Assembly: GCA_963739995.1 (NCBI GenBank)
Contig: CAVUCH010000009.1
Location: forward strand, 1-64,000
DNA: 64,000 nt
Reading direction: 5' to 3'
Source of the DNA: CAVUCH01 sp963739995
GTDB taxonomy: Bacteria; Acidobacteriota; Vicinamibacteria; Vicinamibacterales; JAENWD01
Of the stretch, positions 53,100-61,324 are shown in pieces; within the stretch, counting starts at the first letter, position 1; each line of letters begins with the position of its first letter. Below the pieces are notes generated by a model. That model did not search any database, had not been told where the DNA came from, and was given only the letters and a program-made list of their open reading frames with translations. The position numbers and the translations under genes are program-made.

Positions 53100-53903
53100 C
53101 AGCTCGCGATCAGCGGGAGGATGCCGCGCGTGGCCGGCTCGCTGCCGCGTCGGCGCGGAGACGCGTTTTTCGCCACCGCCGCCTTCAGGCGTCGCACTTC
53201 TTCCTCCGTGAGATCCCGGAAGCGGCCCGCAGGCAGCTTAGCGTCGCGGATCGGCCCGATGCGCACGCGGGTCAGCGACTCCACCGGGTGGCCGATGGCT
53301 TCGCACATCCTGCGCACCTGCCGGTTCCGGCCCTCGCGAATCGTGATCGACAGCAAGCGTCTGACCGGCGCGCTTGCCGCGCCCCTGGTGCACGAGCTCC
53401 ACCGTCGCCGGGATGGTCCGCCGTTCATCGATCAGGACGCCGCGCCGCAGCCGCTCCAGATCGTGCTCGTCGGGCGCGCCCAGCACCCACGCTTCGTATT
53501 CGCGCTCGAGGCCGTGACGCGGATGCGTGAGGCCGGCGGCAAGATCCCCGTCGTTCGTGAGCAGCAGTAGCCCCTCCGACTCATAATCGAGGCGGCCGAC
53601 CGGGTAGACGTACTCTCGTACGCCGCGCAGCAGGTCGATGACCGTGGGGCGCCGCGAGGGATCGGATCGCGTTGTGACGTACCCCCGCGGCTTGTGCAAC
53701 AGCAGGTATCGGAGCGGTTCGGCGCTCTTCACGCGCCGGCCATCCACGCGGATGTCGTCCGCCGCCGGATCGGCCTTCGAGCCCAGCTCCGCGACCGTGC
53801 GCCCGTTGACGCTCACACGGCCCTGGGAGATCAGCGTCTCCGCCGCGCGCCGGGACGCGATGCCGGCCATTGAGAGGATCTTTTGGAGACGGATCTGCGA
53901 CAT
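53099..53903 (-). CDS. rluB: RsuA/RluB-family 23S rRNA pseudouridine synthase, one frame break
   Basis: The N-terminal part in the first frame has an S4 domain (QKILSMAGIASRRAAETLISQGRVSVNGR) and catalytic core VYPVGRLDYESEGLLLLTNDGDL with Asp in the GRLDYESEG motif. After VELVHQGRGKR the frame dissolves, while another frame continues with LLSITIREGRNRQVRRMCEAIGHPVESLTRVRIGP to the stop at 53099. One base near 53380 separates them. The family is conserved and normally intact, so a base-calling indel is likely. It isomerises a 23S rRNA uridine; the specific target is inferred. Confidence 0.85.
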
Positions 53904-53938
53904 GCAATCAGGCGCTCGCGGCCTGCCTGACCTCCCGT

Positions 53939-55117
53939 CTATTCATTGAGCAGCTCCGCCCAGAATCCAACCAGCTTGATCACCTCCGCCGCCGCCGCGC
54001 CGCGGTCGACCTCCGCATGCGTGATGAGCCCACTGAGGAGCGTACGGACCTGCGTCTTGCCTTCCAGGTGCCGTGCCAGGAGGAGCGATTCGACCGATGG
54101 AATCACCGTGTCGTCGGCCCCGTGCAGCAGGAACACCGGCGCGCGCGGAGGCGCTGAGTGATCGGGTGAGAGCGAGTCGGGATACTCGATGCCCTCCAGG
54201 ACGCTCAGCAGCCGTGCCCCGAGTCCCTTCACGTCGCGCGCGTTGACCGCCTTCATCAGCGACGCGGCCGGCTCCGGCAATTGAGCGGCGATGGCTCGTG
54301 CTTCCTCGAACACCGTCGCAGCCTTTGCCTTGTCAATCGGATCGAGCTGCGACGCGGTCAGAAAGGTCACGATCCCGCGGCGCAGCGGCTCCACTTGCGC
54401 CGGAGGCACCATGCGGTCGGCGATGCCGACGAGGATGACCGCCACCCCATAGTCGTGCGGAGGGCGCACGTGCGCCGGCGTGCCGGCCGGATCGTCTGGC
54501 CGGAGCGGCTCGATGCCCGTGCAGAGGTATCGCAGCACCCGCGGCAGGTCGCCGTGGCCGCCGAACGAGAACACGAACGCCAGCCGATCGCGGATCGAAG
54601 GCCGGCCGGCCGCCACCATCGAGAGGCCGCCGGCGAAGCTGATGCCCATCAGCCCGATCGTTCCGTCCGGCGTCAGATCCCGGCGCGCGCTCAACAGGCG
54701 TGCGCCGTCCTCGATGATGTCCACCGTCTCGGGCGTGAAGCGATACCCGGCGAGATCCGGCAGTTCCATGGTGAGGACCCCGAGGCCGGTGGCCGCCAAC
54801 TCGTTCGACAGGCCGATCAGGCGCGGCTCGTCGATCCCCATGGCGTGCACGCCGGGCACGAGCAACACCAGCCGGCGGATCGTGTCGGGGCGGTAGAGTC
54901 GCGTGCGGACATCGCCGTGCCGTGTGGGAATCGGGGCGACGGGCTCGATGGTGTAGTGCTGCGCCTGCACCTGTGCGGCGCGGAGGAGGAAGCCCTGCAG
55001 CTGCGCGGCGCGGATCACCAGGCTTGCACTGCGCGCGTACGCAGGCCCCCAGATCATGGCGGCCGCGGCCACGATCAGGCACACCACGACGAAGATCCGC
55101 GTACTCAGCCGCCGCAT
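53939..55117 (-). CDS. Alpha/beta hydrolase, membrane-anchored
   Basis: 392 residues. Signal anchor ~7-28 (IFVVVCLIVAAAAMIWGPAYA), catalytic Ser in GISFAGGLSM (~170), Asp in LLHGADDTVIP (~340) and His in LITHAEVD (~371). Long Ala-rich helical cap. Extracytoplasmic esterase-like enzyme of unknown substrate. Divergent from cmk with the starts overlapping or very close. Confidence 0.78.
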   Translation of the reverse strand: MRRLSTRIFVVVCLIVAAAAMIWGPAYARSASLVIRAAQLQGFLLRAAQVQAQHYTIEPVAPIPTRHGDVRTRLYRPDTIRRLVLLVPGVHAMGIDEPRLIGLSNELAATGLGVLTMELPDLAGYRFTPETVDIIEDGARLLSARRDLTPDGTIGLMGISFAGGLSMVAAGRPSIRDRLAFVFSFGGHGDLPRVLRYLCTGIEPLRPDDPAGTPAHVRPPHDYGVAVILVGIADRMVPPAQVEPLRRGIVTFLTASQLDPIDKAKAATVFEEARAIAAQLPEPAASLMKAVNARDVKGLGARLLSVLEGIEYPDSLSPDHSAPPRAPVFLLHGADDTVIPSVESLLLARHLEGKTQVRTLLSGLITHAEVDRGAAAAEVIKLVGFWAELLNE

Positions 55118-55139
55118 GAGCGCATGTTACACTCGGCTG

Positions 55140-55829
55140 TTGGCGAACGGAACAATCGGCGGGCAGAAACGGCTGGTGATCGCGATAGACGGTCCGTCCG
55201 GCGCGGGAAAGGGCACCATCGCGCGCGCCGTGGCGCGCCAGCTTGGCTACCGACACGTGGATACCGGCGCGATGTACCGCGCCGTGGCGTGGCTCGCGCA
55301 GGAACGGCAGGTGCCGGCGGAAGACGAGAGCGCAATCGCGGCGCTCGCCGAATCCGCCCAGCTCGATGTCGGGGACCGGGTGGTTGTCGAGGGTCACGAC
55401 GTGACGGCCGCGATCCGCACCGTTCACATGGACCGCGCGGCGGCAGCGGTGGCGCGCATGCCGACGGTGCGGCGGGTGCTCGTCGCACGCCAGCACGCGC
55501 TCGGCAAAGGCGGCGGCATTGTGATGGAAGGGCGCGACATCGGCACGGTCGTCTTCCCGCGCGCCGACGTGAAGATCTATCTCGACGCGGACCCTGCCGA
55601 GCGCGCCCGGCGGCGCGCCGGCGACCCGGCGCACACGGGCGGCCGGACTGCGCTGGCCGAGGTGGCCACGGCCATGGCCGACCGTGATCGCACCGACGCG
55701 ACACGCACTACCTCACCGCTCGTCATCGCGGCCGACGCCGTGCACGTGGACACGACCGGAGTGCCGGTGGAGGAGGTCGTAGAGCGAGTGATGACGGTGG
55801 TGGAGGAGCGGACGGGGGCTAAGGGCTAA
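55140..55829 (+). CDS. cmk: Cytidylate kinase
   Basis: 229 residues from TTG 55140. Walker A AIDGPSGAGKGTIARAVA, GYRHVDTGAMYRAVAW, VVMEGRDIGTVVFPRADVKIYLDADPAERARRR (VMEGRDIG), and DRDRTDATR for CMP binding. Phosphorylates CMP/dCMP. Start uncertain: ATG 55116 gives eight more residues but is buried in the divergent gene; TACACT 55128-55133 would sit 6 nt before the TTG. The final residues (TGAKG) come from the start of a heptad array. The cmk-rpsA-HU order is the usual synteny, with one extra minus-strand gene in between. Confidence 0.92.
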   Translation: MANGTIGGQKRLVIAIDGPSGAGKGTIARAVARQLGYRHVDTGAMYRAVAWLAQERQVPAEDESAIAALAESAQLDVGDRVVVEGHDVTAAIRTVHMDRAAAAVARMPTVRRVLVARQHALGKGGGIVMEGRDIGTVVFPRADVKIYLDADPAERARRRAGDPAHTGGRTALAEVATAMADRDRTDATRTTSPLVIAADAVHVDTTGVPVEEVVERVMTVVEERTGAKG

Positions 55830-55934
55830 AGGGTTTGAGGGCTAAGGGCCAAGGGCAACGGCTGAAACGCCAAATCTCGGGGTCTTGCCATGCCCTTAGC
55901 CGTTAGTCCCTTAGCCGTTAGCCCTTAGCCTTCA
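55819..55934. repeat. Heptad array element at convergent stop codons (CTAAGGG words)
   Basis: Left arm 55819-55867: CTAAGGG, CTAAAGG, GTTTGAG, GGCTAAG, GGCCAAG, GGCAACG, GCTGAAA. Right arm 55892-55934: GCCCTTA, GCCGTTA, GTCCCTTA (8), GCCGTTA, GCCCTTA, GCCTTCA. The arms are inverted relative to each other. The stop codon of cmk lies in the left arm and that of the DUF6335 gene in the right. Confidence 0.9.
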
Positions 55935-56750
55935 GCCTTTCTTCGTTTCCCGCGCCCGTTCCTCGTAGTCTTCGGAGGACGCGGGGTCGAGCTCCCAGCG
56001 ATGGCGATCGCGCTGCTCGATCTTGTGCACGGCTTTCAGTTCTTCGTTGTCTGCGTACTCAACGCCGATAGCAGTGCCGATCTCGGCCACAACCGCCTGG
56101 TCGGGCGTCGGCATGTCGCCACCCGGCGTTTCGTCTCCGGTGCTGTAGGCCGCCTCCCAGTCCGCATCCACGTCGCCGGCCGTGAGTTCTGGGCCAGCGG
56201 CCGTGTGCTCCTGCAGCCGCTCCTCCATCTCCGCGCGCCCGGTGCGGGCGGCCGACGGACGCCGATCGAGATCCAGGGACGAGGGGGGCGTTGGCACGTC
56301 CTCCTCGACGATGCGCCGATCGCGTTCGATCTGCCGGAGTCGGTCCGCCGGGCCGCGCTTGCCGTAGTCGCGGCGCGGCGGCGTGGTGGCAGACGGGCTT
56401 CGATCCTGCGTGGGCCGGGGGGCGGCCCGTGCGGGCGTCCGTTTCGCCACGAGTGTCCTCGTGCCGCGAACTGTCGGGCTCTCCGACCGAGCGGTGGGTC
56501 TGGCGCCCCGGGTGCCGGCGCTCGTGGCGGCGGCGTTCTTCCTCGCGACGATCTTCCTCGCGAGGCTCTTCTTCTTTGCGCCGCTTTTCTTCGCCGTGCT
56601 CGCCCGTGCGGGTCCCTTCCGTGCCGCGGCCGGACGGCGGGTCGCGGTCTTCCGTGCGGTACTGCCGCCGCCGCGGCCCCCTTTGACGGCGCGGGTGGCG
56701 CCAGGCGTGCGCGTGCGGGAGGCAGAGCGGGCCGTCTTGCGCTTGGCCAT
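55932..56750 (-). CDS. DUF6335 protein with a long basic histone-like tail
   Basis: 272 residues. Residues 1-~115 are almost pure Lys/Arg/Ala/Thr/Ser/Pro (MAKRKTARSASRTRTPGATR, AKKSGAKKKSLARKIVARKN), like H1 or AlgP/HctB tails. A Pro/Arg spacer ends near 165, then an acidic linker and the DUF6335-like C-terminus (~205-265: VVAEIGTAIGVEYADNEELKAVHKIEQRDRHRWELDPASSEDYEERA). Possibly a DNA-bound or RNA-bound accessory factor; unknown. Divergent from rpsA and convergent with cmk. Confidence 0.75.
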   Translation of the reverse strand: MAKRKTARSASRTRTPGATRAVKGGRGGGSTARKTATRRPAAARKGPARASTAKKSGAKKKSLARKIVARKNAAATSAGTRGARPTARSESPTVRGTRTLVAKRTPARAAPRPTQDRSPSATTPPRRDYGKRGPADRLRQIERDRRIVEEDVPTPPSSLDLDRRPSAARTGRAEMEERLQEHTAAGPELTAGDVDADWEAAYSTGDETPGGDMPTPDQAVVAEIGTAIGVEYADNEELKAVHKIEQRDRHRWELDPASSEDYEERARETKKG

Positions 56751-56774
56751 GACGCGTCCCCTTTCTGGTGAACC

Positions 56775-56804
56775 TTGACAGTTTGACGATAAGTAACTTA
56801 TCCT
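56775..56804 (+). promoter_or_regulatory. Promoter of rpsA with overlapping palindrome
   Basis: Perfect -35 TTGACA (56775-56780), 18-bp spacer and -10 TATCCT (56799-56804); transcription would start near 56811 and leave a leader of about 110 nt. The perfect palindrome GATAAGT-A-ACTTATC (56788-56802) lies in the spacer and overlaps the -10, as an operator would. Confidence 0.65.
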
Positions 56805-56919
56805 CTAGTGCTTATCGCGATTGCAGGCAGCGTGCCGGACAAGTGCGAGACCCGCGGGGCGCCGGGCCCCTGCTACCCCAAGACCCGGCAATGTTGAATC
56901 ACGGAGGACGCGCAATCAC

Positions 56920-58710
56920 ATGGCGAACGTCGAACAAGAGCACGCACAAGCAGTTCTGGTCCCTGGCGAGATGCCGGACGACCAGACCAAGGGAGGTGCC
57001 ACGCCGACCAGTACGGGAACCAATCCCATCCTCGACGACGACCAGGTAGATCCAGCGGAATATGCCCGCCTGTTGGACATCTACGATAACAGCTTCCGCA
57101 ACATCGCGGAAGGCGAGGTCGTCAAGGGAACAGTGCTGAAGGTCACCGACACCGAAGTGGTGGTCGATGTCGGATTCAAGTCCGAAGGCATCATTTCGAT
57201 CGAGGAGTTTCTCGACGAACACAGGCAGATCACCGTGCAGCCCGGCGATACCGTCGACGTGCTGCTCGAGAAGACCGAAGACCGCGACGGCTATGTCGTC
57301 CTCTCGCGCGAAAAAGCCGAGAAGATGAAGATCTGGGACGAAGTCGAGCGCGCGTACACGGACAAGAAGGTCGTGATCGGCCGCGTGATCGAACGGATCA
57401 AGGGTGGCCTTGCCGTAGATATCGGCGTGCGGGCGTTCCTGCCCGGCAGCCAGATCGACGTCCGCCCCGTGCGCAACCTCGACGCCCTGCGCGGCCAGGA
57501 GCTGCGCATGCGCGTCATCAAGGTGAACAAGAAGCGCGGCAACATCGTGCTCTCGCGTAAGGTCCTGCTCGAGGAGGAGAACGCCGAGAAGAAGAAGCAC
57601 ACGCTCGAGACGCTCGCCGAGGGCAAGGTGCTCCGGGGCGTCGTCAAGAACATCACCGATTACGGCGCGTTCATCGACCTGGGCGGCATCGACGGCCTGC
57701 TGCACATCACCGACATGTCGTGGGGCCGCGTTGGCCACCCCTCCGAGATCTTCAAGGTCAACGACGAAGTCGACGTGGTCGTCCTCAAATACGACCCGGC
57801 GACCGAGCGCGTTTCCCTCGGCCACAAGCAGCTGGTGCCCGATCCCTGGAGCGCCGTGACCGACCGCTACCCGGTGAGCGCACGCGTCAGCGGCAAGGTG
57901 GTCAGCCTCACCGACTACGGCGCGTTCATCGAGCTCGAGCCCGGCGTCGAGGGTTTGATCCACGTCAGCGAGATGTCGTGGAGCAAGCGCGTGAAGCACC
58001 CGTCGAAGATTCTGAACGTCGGCGACACCGTCGAGGCGATGGTGCTCGGCGTCGACCCGGCGGCCCGCCGCATCTCGCTCGGCCTCAAGCAGGTCGAGCA
58101 GAACCCGTGGCACGACCTCTCCGACAAGTATCCGGTGGGCACGAAGATCAAGGGCCGCGTGCGCAACCTGACCGAGTTCGGGGCGTTCGTCGAGGTCGAG
58201 GACGACATCGACGGCCTGATCCACATCTCCGACATGTCGTGGAGCAAGCGGATCAAGCATCCCTCCGAGGTCCTGAAGAAGGGCGACGTCGTGGAGGCGA
58301 TGGTGCTCAACATCGACGCCGAGAACCAGCGGTTGTCCCTCGGGCTCAAGCAGCTCGCGACCGACATCTGGGACGACTTCTTCTCGCGGCGGCACCTGGG
58401 CGACACGATCGAGGGCAAGGTCGTGCGCATGACCAACTTCGGTGCATTCGTCGAGCTCGACGAGGGCATCGAGGGACTGATTCACGTGTCGGAGTTCGAC
58501 GATCAGACGCACGGAGGCGAGAAGATCGATCTGCAGGTGGGTGAGAACTACACCATGAAGATCATCAAGCTCAGCCCGGCCGAGCGGAAGATCGGCCTGA
58601 GCATCCGCGCGCTGAAGAGCGAAGAGTTCCGGACCGACTGGGAGAGCTACCAGGAAAGCTCCGGAACCGGCGAAGCGACGCTCGGCGAACACATCCGGTT
58701 CAAGAGCTAG
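56920..58710 (+). CDS. rpsA: Ribosomal protein S1
   Basis: 596 residues from ATG 56920; GGAGGA at 56903-56908. Six S1 OB-fold repeats, beginning near residues 65 (EVVKGTVLKVTDTEVVVDVG), 150, 235, 320, 408 and 495, each with G-A-F-V/I-x-L/V-x2-G-I-x-G-L-I/L-H signatures in repeats 3-6. Binds mRNA leaders on the 30S subunit. The N-terminal ~55 residues (acidic, NPILDDDQVDPAEYARLLDIYD) tether it to the ribosome. Shares the cmk-rpsA-HU order. Confidence 0.97.
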   Translation: MANVEQEHAQAVLVPGEMPDDQTKGGATPTSTGTNPILDDDQVDPAEYARLLDIYDNSFRNIAEGEVVKGTVLKVTDTEVVVDVGFKSEGIISIEEFLDEHRQITVQPGDTVDVLLEKTEDRDGYVVLSREKAEKMKIWDEVERAYTDKKVVIGRVIERIKGGLAVDIGVRAFLPGSQIDVRPVRNLDALRGQELRMRVIKVNKKRGNIVLSRKVLLEEENAEKKKHTLETLAEGKVLRGVVKNITDYGAFIDLGGIDGLLHITDMSWGRVGHPSEIFKVNDEVDVVVLKYDPATERVSLGHKQLVPDPWSAVTDRYPVSARVSGKVVSLTDYGAFIELEPGVEGLIHVSEMSWSKRVKHPSKILNVGDTVEAMVLGVDPAARRISLGLKQVEQNPWHDLSDKYPVGTKIKGRVRNLTEFGAFVEVEDDIDGLIHISDMSWSKRIKHPSEVLKKGDVVEAMVLNIDAENQRLSLGLKQLATDIWDDFFSRRHLGDTIEGKVVRMTNFGAFVELDEGIEGLIHVSEFDDQTHGGEKIDLQVGENYTMKIIKLSPAERKIGLSIRALKSEEFRTDWESYQESSGTGEATLGEHIRFKS

Positions 58711-58711
58711 C

Positions 58712-58860
58712 AGTCCAAGTTCGACGTGCGGCACGGGGCAATCGGGAGGCTCGGCGTTCGGGGTGCGCAAGACGGGGAAGGTGTGAATTCGTCCCTTCTT
58801 GCGCGGTCCGAATCCCGAACGCCGGGTGCCGACTGCGTGCCACACGGCGAGCTCCGCACT
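58712..58860. repeat. Heptad/hairpin element between rpsA and HU
   Basis: CGGCGTTCGGG (58752-58762) pairs perfectly with CCCGAACGCCG (58814-58824); GCGCAAGA/TCTTGCGC extends the stem inward. The right half carries CCGA-type words at 7-bp spacing (GGTCCGA, ATCCCGA, ACGCCGG, GTGCCGA). Could attenuate or process the rpsA-HU transcript. Confidence 0.7.
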
Positions 58861-58883
58861 CCGAAATTCCCAGTGGGGTTGCC

Positions 58884-59273
58884 ATGTCGATCAACGGCGG
58901 GAGCATGACGAAGGCTGAACTCGTCGAAGAAGTCTCGCGGGTTTCCGACCTCACGAAGAAGCATTCCGAGCTCATTGTGGAGACCGTGTTCCGCAGCATC
59001 ATCGAGGCCCTGCAGCGCGGGGAAAAGATCGAGCTGCGGGGGTTCGGGAGCTTTCGGCTGCGCCAGCGCGAGCCGCGGAAGGGCCGCAACCCCAAGACTG
59101 GCGACAAGGTGGACGTGCCACCGAAGAAGGTGCCGTACTTCAAACCGGGCAAGGAACTGAAGGAACTGATCAACCTCGAGGCGCCGGGAACCGTGCCCGT
59201 CGCGCCAACACCCACCGCCGCCGTCGCCCCGGCGATTGCCCCCATCCCGGACCCCGACGTGCTCGGGGTGTAG
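58884..59273 (+). CDS. HU/IHF-family DNA-binding protein with Pro/Ala tail
   Basis: 129 residues from ATG 58884; ATG 58905 (MTKAELVEE) is equally plausible and has GGGAG just upstream. The core has AELVEEVSRVSDLTKKHSELIVETVFRSIIEAL, then GFGSFRLRQREPRKGRNPKTGD with the beta-arm (RNPKTG). After ~95 a Pro/Ala/Val-rich tail (PTPTAAVAPAIAPIPDPD) is added; HU/IHF proteins usually stop near 90-95. Bends DNA. Follows rpsA as IHF-beta does in many bacteria. Confidence 0.92.
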   Translation: MSINGGSMTKAELVEEVSRVSDLTKKHSELIVETVFRSIIEALQRGEKIELRGFGSFRLRQREPRKGRNPKTGDKVDVPPKKVPYFKPGKELKELINLEAPGTVPVAPTPTAAVAPAIAPIPDPDVLGV

Positions 59274-59277
59274 ACAC

Positions 59278-59368
59278 ACAGGCTGCAGACGACAGGCTGC
59301 AGCCTGCAGGCGGTGCCTGGCCCGGAGCCCGACGCTGCCTGCGGGCTGGAGCCTGTCGCCTGCGCCTT
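59278..59368. repeat. Heptad array element (ACAGGCT/GCAGCCT words)
   Basis: Left arm 59278-59312: ACAGGCT, GCAGACG, ACAGGCT, GCAGCCT, GCAGGCG. Right arm 59334-59368: GCTGCCT, GCGGGCT, GGAGCCT, GTCGCCT, GCGCCTT. The reverse complement of the right arm matches the left arm at 14 of 16 positions in its core. Follows the HU stop and ends 6 bp before the HIT start codon. Confidence 0.88.
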
Positions 59369-59374
59369 CTTTGT

Positions 59375-59866
59375 ATGGAACGCCTCTGGTCTCCGTGGAG
59401 ACTCGCTTACGTGACCGGCACCTCGGGCGCGCACGGCTGCATCTTCTGTGAGGCGTCCCTGCGCACGCGCGAGCCGCTGATCGTCGCGCGCAGCGACTCG
59501 GCGTTCGTGATCCTCAATCTCTACCCGTACAACAGTGGCCACCTGATGGTCGTGCCCACGCGACACGTCGGCAACCTCGCCGCGCTCACGCCAGCCGAGC
59601 TCACGGAGATCATGCTGCTCACGCAACGCTGCGAGGTTGCGCTCACCGAGGTGTATCAGCCGCAGGGCATCAACGTGGGGATCAACCTTGGCCGGCCGGC
59701 GGGCGCCGGGGTGCTCGATCACCTCCACGTGCACCTGGTGCCGCGGTGGACGGGCGACACAAACTTCATGTCCGTGGTGGGGAACGTGCGGGTGCTGCCC
59801 GAGGAAGTGGGGCAGAGCGCGGAGCGGTTACGACCGGTGTTCGAGAGACTCGGCCGCGACGCGTAG
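59375..59866 (+). CDS. HIT-family hydrolase (AP4A phosphorylase-like branch)
   Basis: 163 residues. HIT motif HLHVHLVPRW near 119-128; N-terminal LWSPWRLAYVTGTSGAHGCIFC with CxxC-like residues, LNLYPYNSGHLMVVPTRHV. Nucleotidyl hydrolase or transferase on dinucleoside polyphosphates. Followed by the ACAD gene 22 bp downstream. Confidence 0.92.
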   Translation: MERLWSPWRLAYVTGTSGAHGCIFCEASLRTREPLIVARSDSAFVILNLYPYNSGHLMVVPTRHVGNLAALTPAELTEIMLLTQRCEVALTEVYQPQGINVGINLGRPAGAGVLDHLHVHLVPRWTGDTNFMSVVGNVRVLPEEVGQSAERLRPVFERLGRDA

Positions 59867-59888
59867 CCGCCGCTGTATCCTTGCTCCC

Positions 59889-61031
59889 ATGCACCTCGAA
59901 CTGACCCCGGCGCAGGAGGCCTTCCGCGCGGAGGTCGAAGCCTTCGCACGTGAACGCGTTGCGCCGAAGGCGGCCGAGATCGACGAGTCGAATGCCTTTC
60001 CCGTGTCACTGGTCTGGGAGGCGGCTTCGCGGGGGCTGCTCGGGATCACCATCCCGCGCGAGCATGGTGGTCTGGGGCACGATCACGTGGCGTACGCGGT
60101 GGCGATCGAGGCCATCGCACGGGCCAGTGCGACCGTGGCGGTCATTCTGAGCGTGAGCAACTCGCTCGTCGGAGAAGTACTCCTGCGCTTCGGCACCGAC
60201 GCGCAGCGTGGGCGGTGGCTGCGCCCGCTCGCCACCGGCGACGCGCTCGGCGTGTTCGCGCTCTCCGAAGCGAACGCCGGGACCGACGCCGCGAACCAGG
60301 AGACGATTGCCACCCCCGACGGAGTTGGCTGGCGGCTCTCGGGTCGCAAGGTCTGGGTGGCCAATGCCGAAGGCGCGAGCCTCGGGGTCGTCTTTGCCGC
60401 CACGCAGCCGGGAGCGCGGGGCCGGGGCATCACGGCGTTCCTGCTGCCGTTCGATCGCGGCGGCATCCGGCGCGAGCCGGGCCCGGATTCGCTCGGCGTG
60501 CGCGGGCTGGGGTGTATGGATCTGGTGCTCGAGGGCGTGCGGGTCGAGCGTGGCGACGTCGTGGGCGACGTCGACGCCGGGTTTGCGGTGGCGCGCGCGG
60601 CGCTCGAGGCCGGGCGGGTCGCGATCGCCGCGCAGTCGCTCGGCGTTGGGCATTCCGCGCTCGACGAGGCGCTGGCACACGCGAAGGCGCGCCGGACGTT
60701 CGGGCGGCCGATTGCGAAGTATCAGGCGGTCCAGTGGTTCCTGGCCGACATGGCCACCGACCTCGAGGCCGCCCGGATGCTGACGCTCAAGGCCGCCGCT
60801 GCCATGGACACCGGCGCGGGGTTCGGCGCCGAAGCGGCGATGGCAAAGCTGGCGGCGTCAGAGGCGGCGCATCGTGCGGCCGACAAGGCGATGCAGGTGC
60901 TCGCATCCGCGGGTTACAGGCGTGGTTCGACGGTCGAGCGCCTCTTCCGCGACATTCGTGCGAGCGAGATCTACCAGGGCACGTCGGAAGTGCAGCGCAT
61001 GATTATCGCCGCTGCGGTCCTCGGGGACTAG
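59889..61031 (+). CDS. Acyl-CoA dehydrogenase (short/medium-chain-like)
   Basis: 380 residues from ATG 59889, the normal ACAD size. LTPAQEAFRAEVEAFARERVAP, FALSEANAGTDAANQET (FAD/substrate), KVWVANAEGASLGVVFA, AYAVAIEAIARASATVAVILSVSNSLV, and catalytic Glu in ASEIYQGTSEVQRMIIA. Oxidises acyl-CoA to enoyl-CoA with electrons to ETF. TATCCT at 59876-59881 ends 7 nt before the ATG, so the message is probably leaderless. Confidence 0.93.
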   Translation: MHLELTPAQEAFRAEVEAFARERVAPKAAEIDESNAFPVSLVWEAASRGLLGITIPREHGGLGHDHVAYAVAIEAIARASATVAVILSVSNSLVGEVLLRFGTDAQRGRWLRPLATGDALGVFALSEANAGTDAANQETIATPDGVGWRLSGRKVWVANAEGASLGVVFAATQPGARGRGITAFLLPFDRGGIRREPGPDSLGVRGLGCMDLVLEGVRVERGDVVGDVDAGFAVARAALEAGRVAIAAQSLGVGHSALDEALAHAKARRTFGRPIAKYQAVQWFLADMATDLEAARMLTLKAAAAMDTGAGFGAEAAMAKLAASEAAHRAADKAMQVLASAGYRRGSTVERLFRDIRASEIYQGTSEVQRMIIAAAVLGD

Positions 61032-61059
61032 TGGCCCCCGCCAATATTGCAGAGGCGCG

Positions 61060-61272
61060 TCAAGGCGCCACGTCGTAGCCCAACCCCTCGATCTCCTGCC
61101 GGATGATTGTCGGCGTGACCCGCTCCGGGTCAAATGTGACGCCCACCATGTTGGCCGTGTGATCGGCGGACACGGATTCCACGCCGTCCACCCTCGACAA
61201 CATCTTGGTCACTGCCGTCTCGCAGCCACTGCACGTCATCCCGGTGACCGTCAGCTGCAGCATTTCCGTCAT
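61060..61272 (-). CDS. Heavy-metal-associated domain protein (CopZ-like)
   Basis: 70 residues: MTEMLQLTVTGMTCSGCETAVTKML with the GMTCxxC metal site and GVESVSADHTANMVGVTFDPERVT. A single HMA domain that carries Cu(I) or another soft metal. No copper ATPase is adjacent. Lies between two acyl-CoA dehydrogenase genes and starts 52 bp before the second (minus) one's stop. Confidence 0.9.
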   Translation of the reverse strand: MTEMLQLTVTGMTCSGCETAVTKMLSRVDGVESVSADHTANMVGVTFDPERVTPTIIRQEIEGLGYDVAP

Positions 61273-61324
61273 GTGAAATCGTCTCCCCCTGGAGGAGTGT
61301 AGCAGCAGGGCGGGAGGGACGCGC

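Noticed and set aside
61028..61037. Second copy of the ku-side inverted-repeat end at an acyl-CoA dehydrogenase stop codon
   Set aside because: Only CTAGTGGCC matches and it includes the stop codon; no partner repeat was found.
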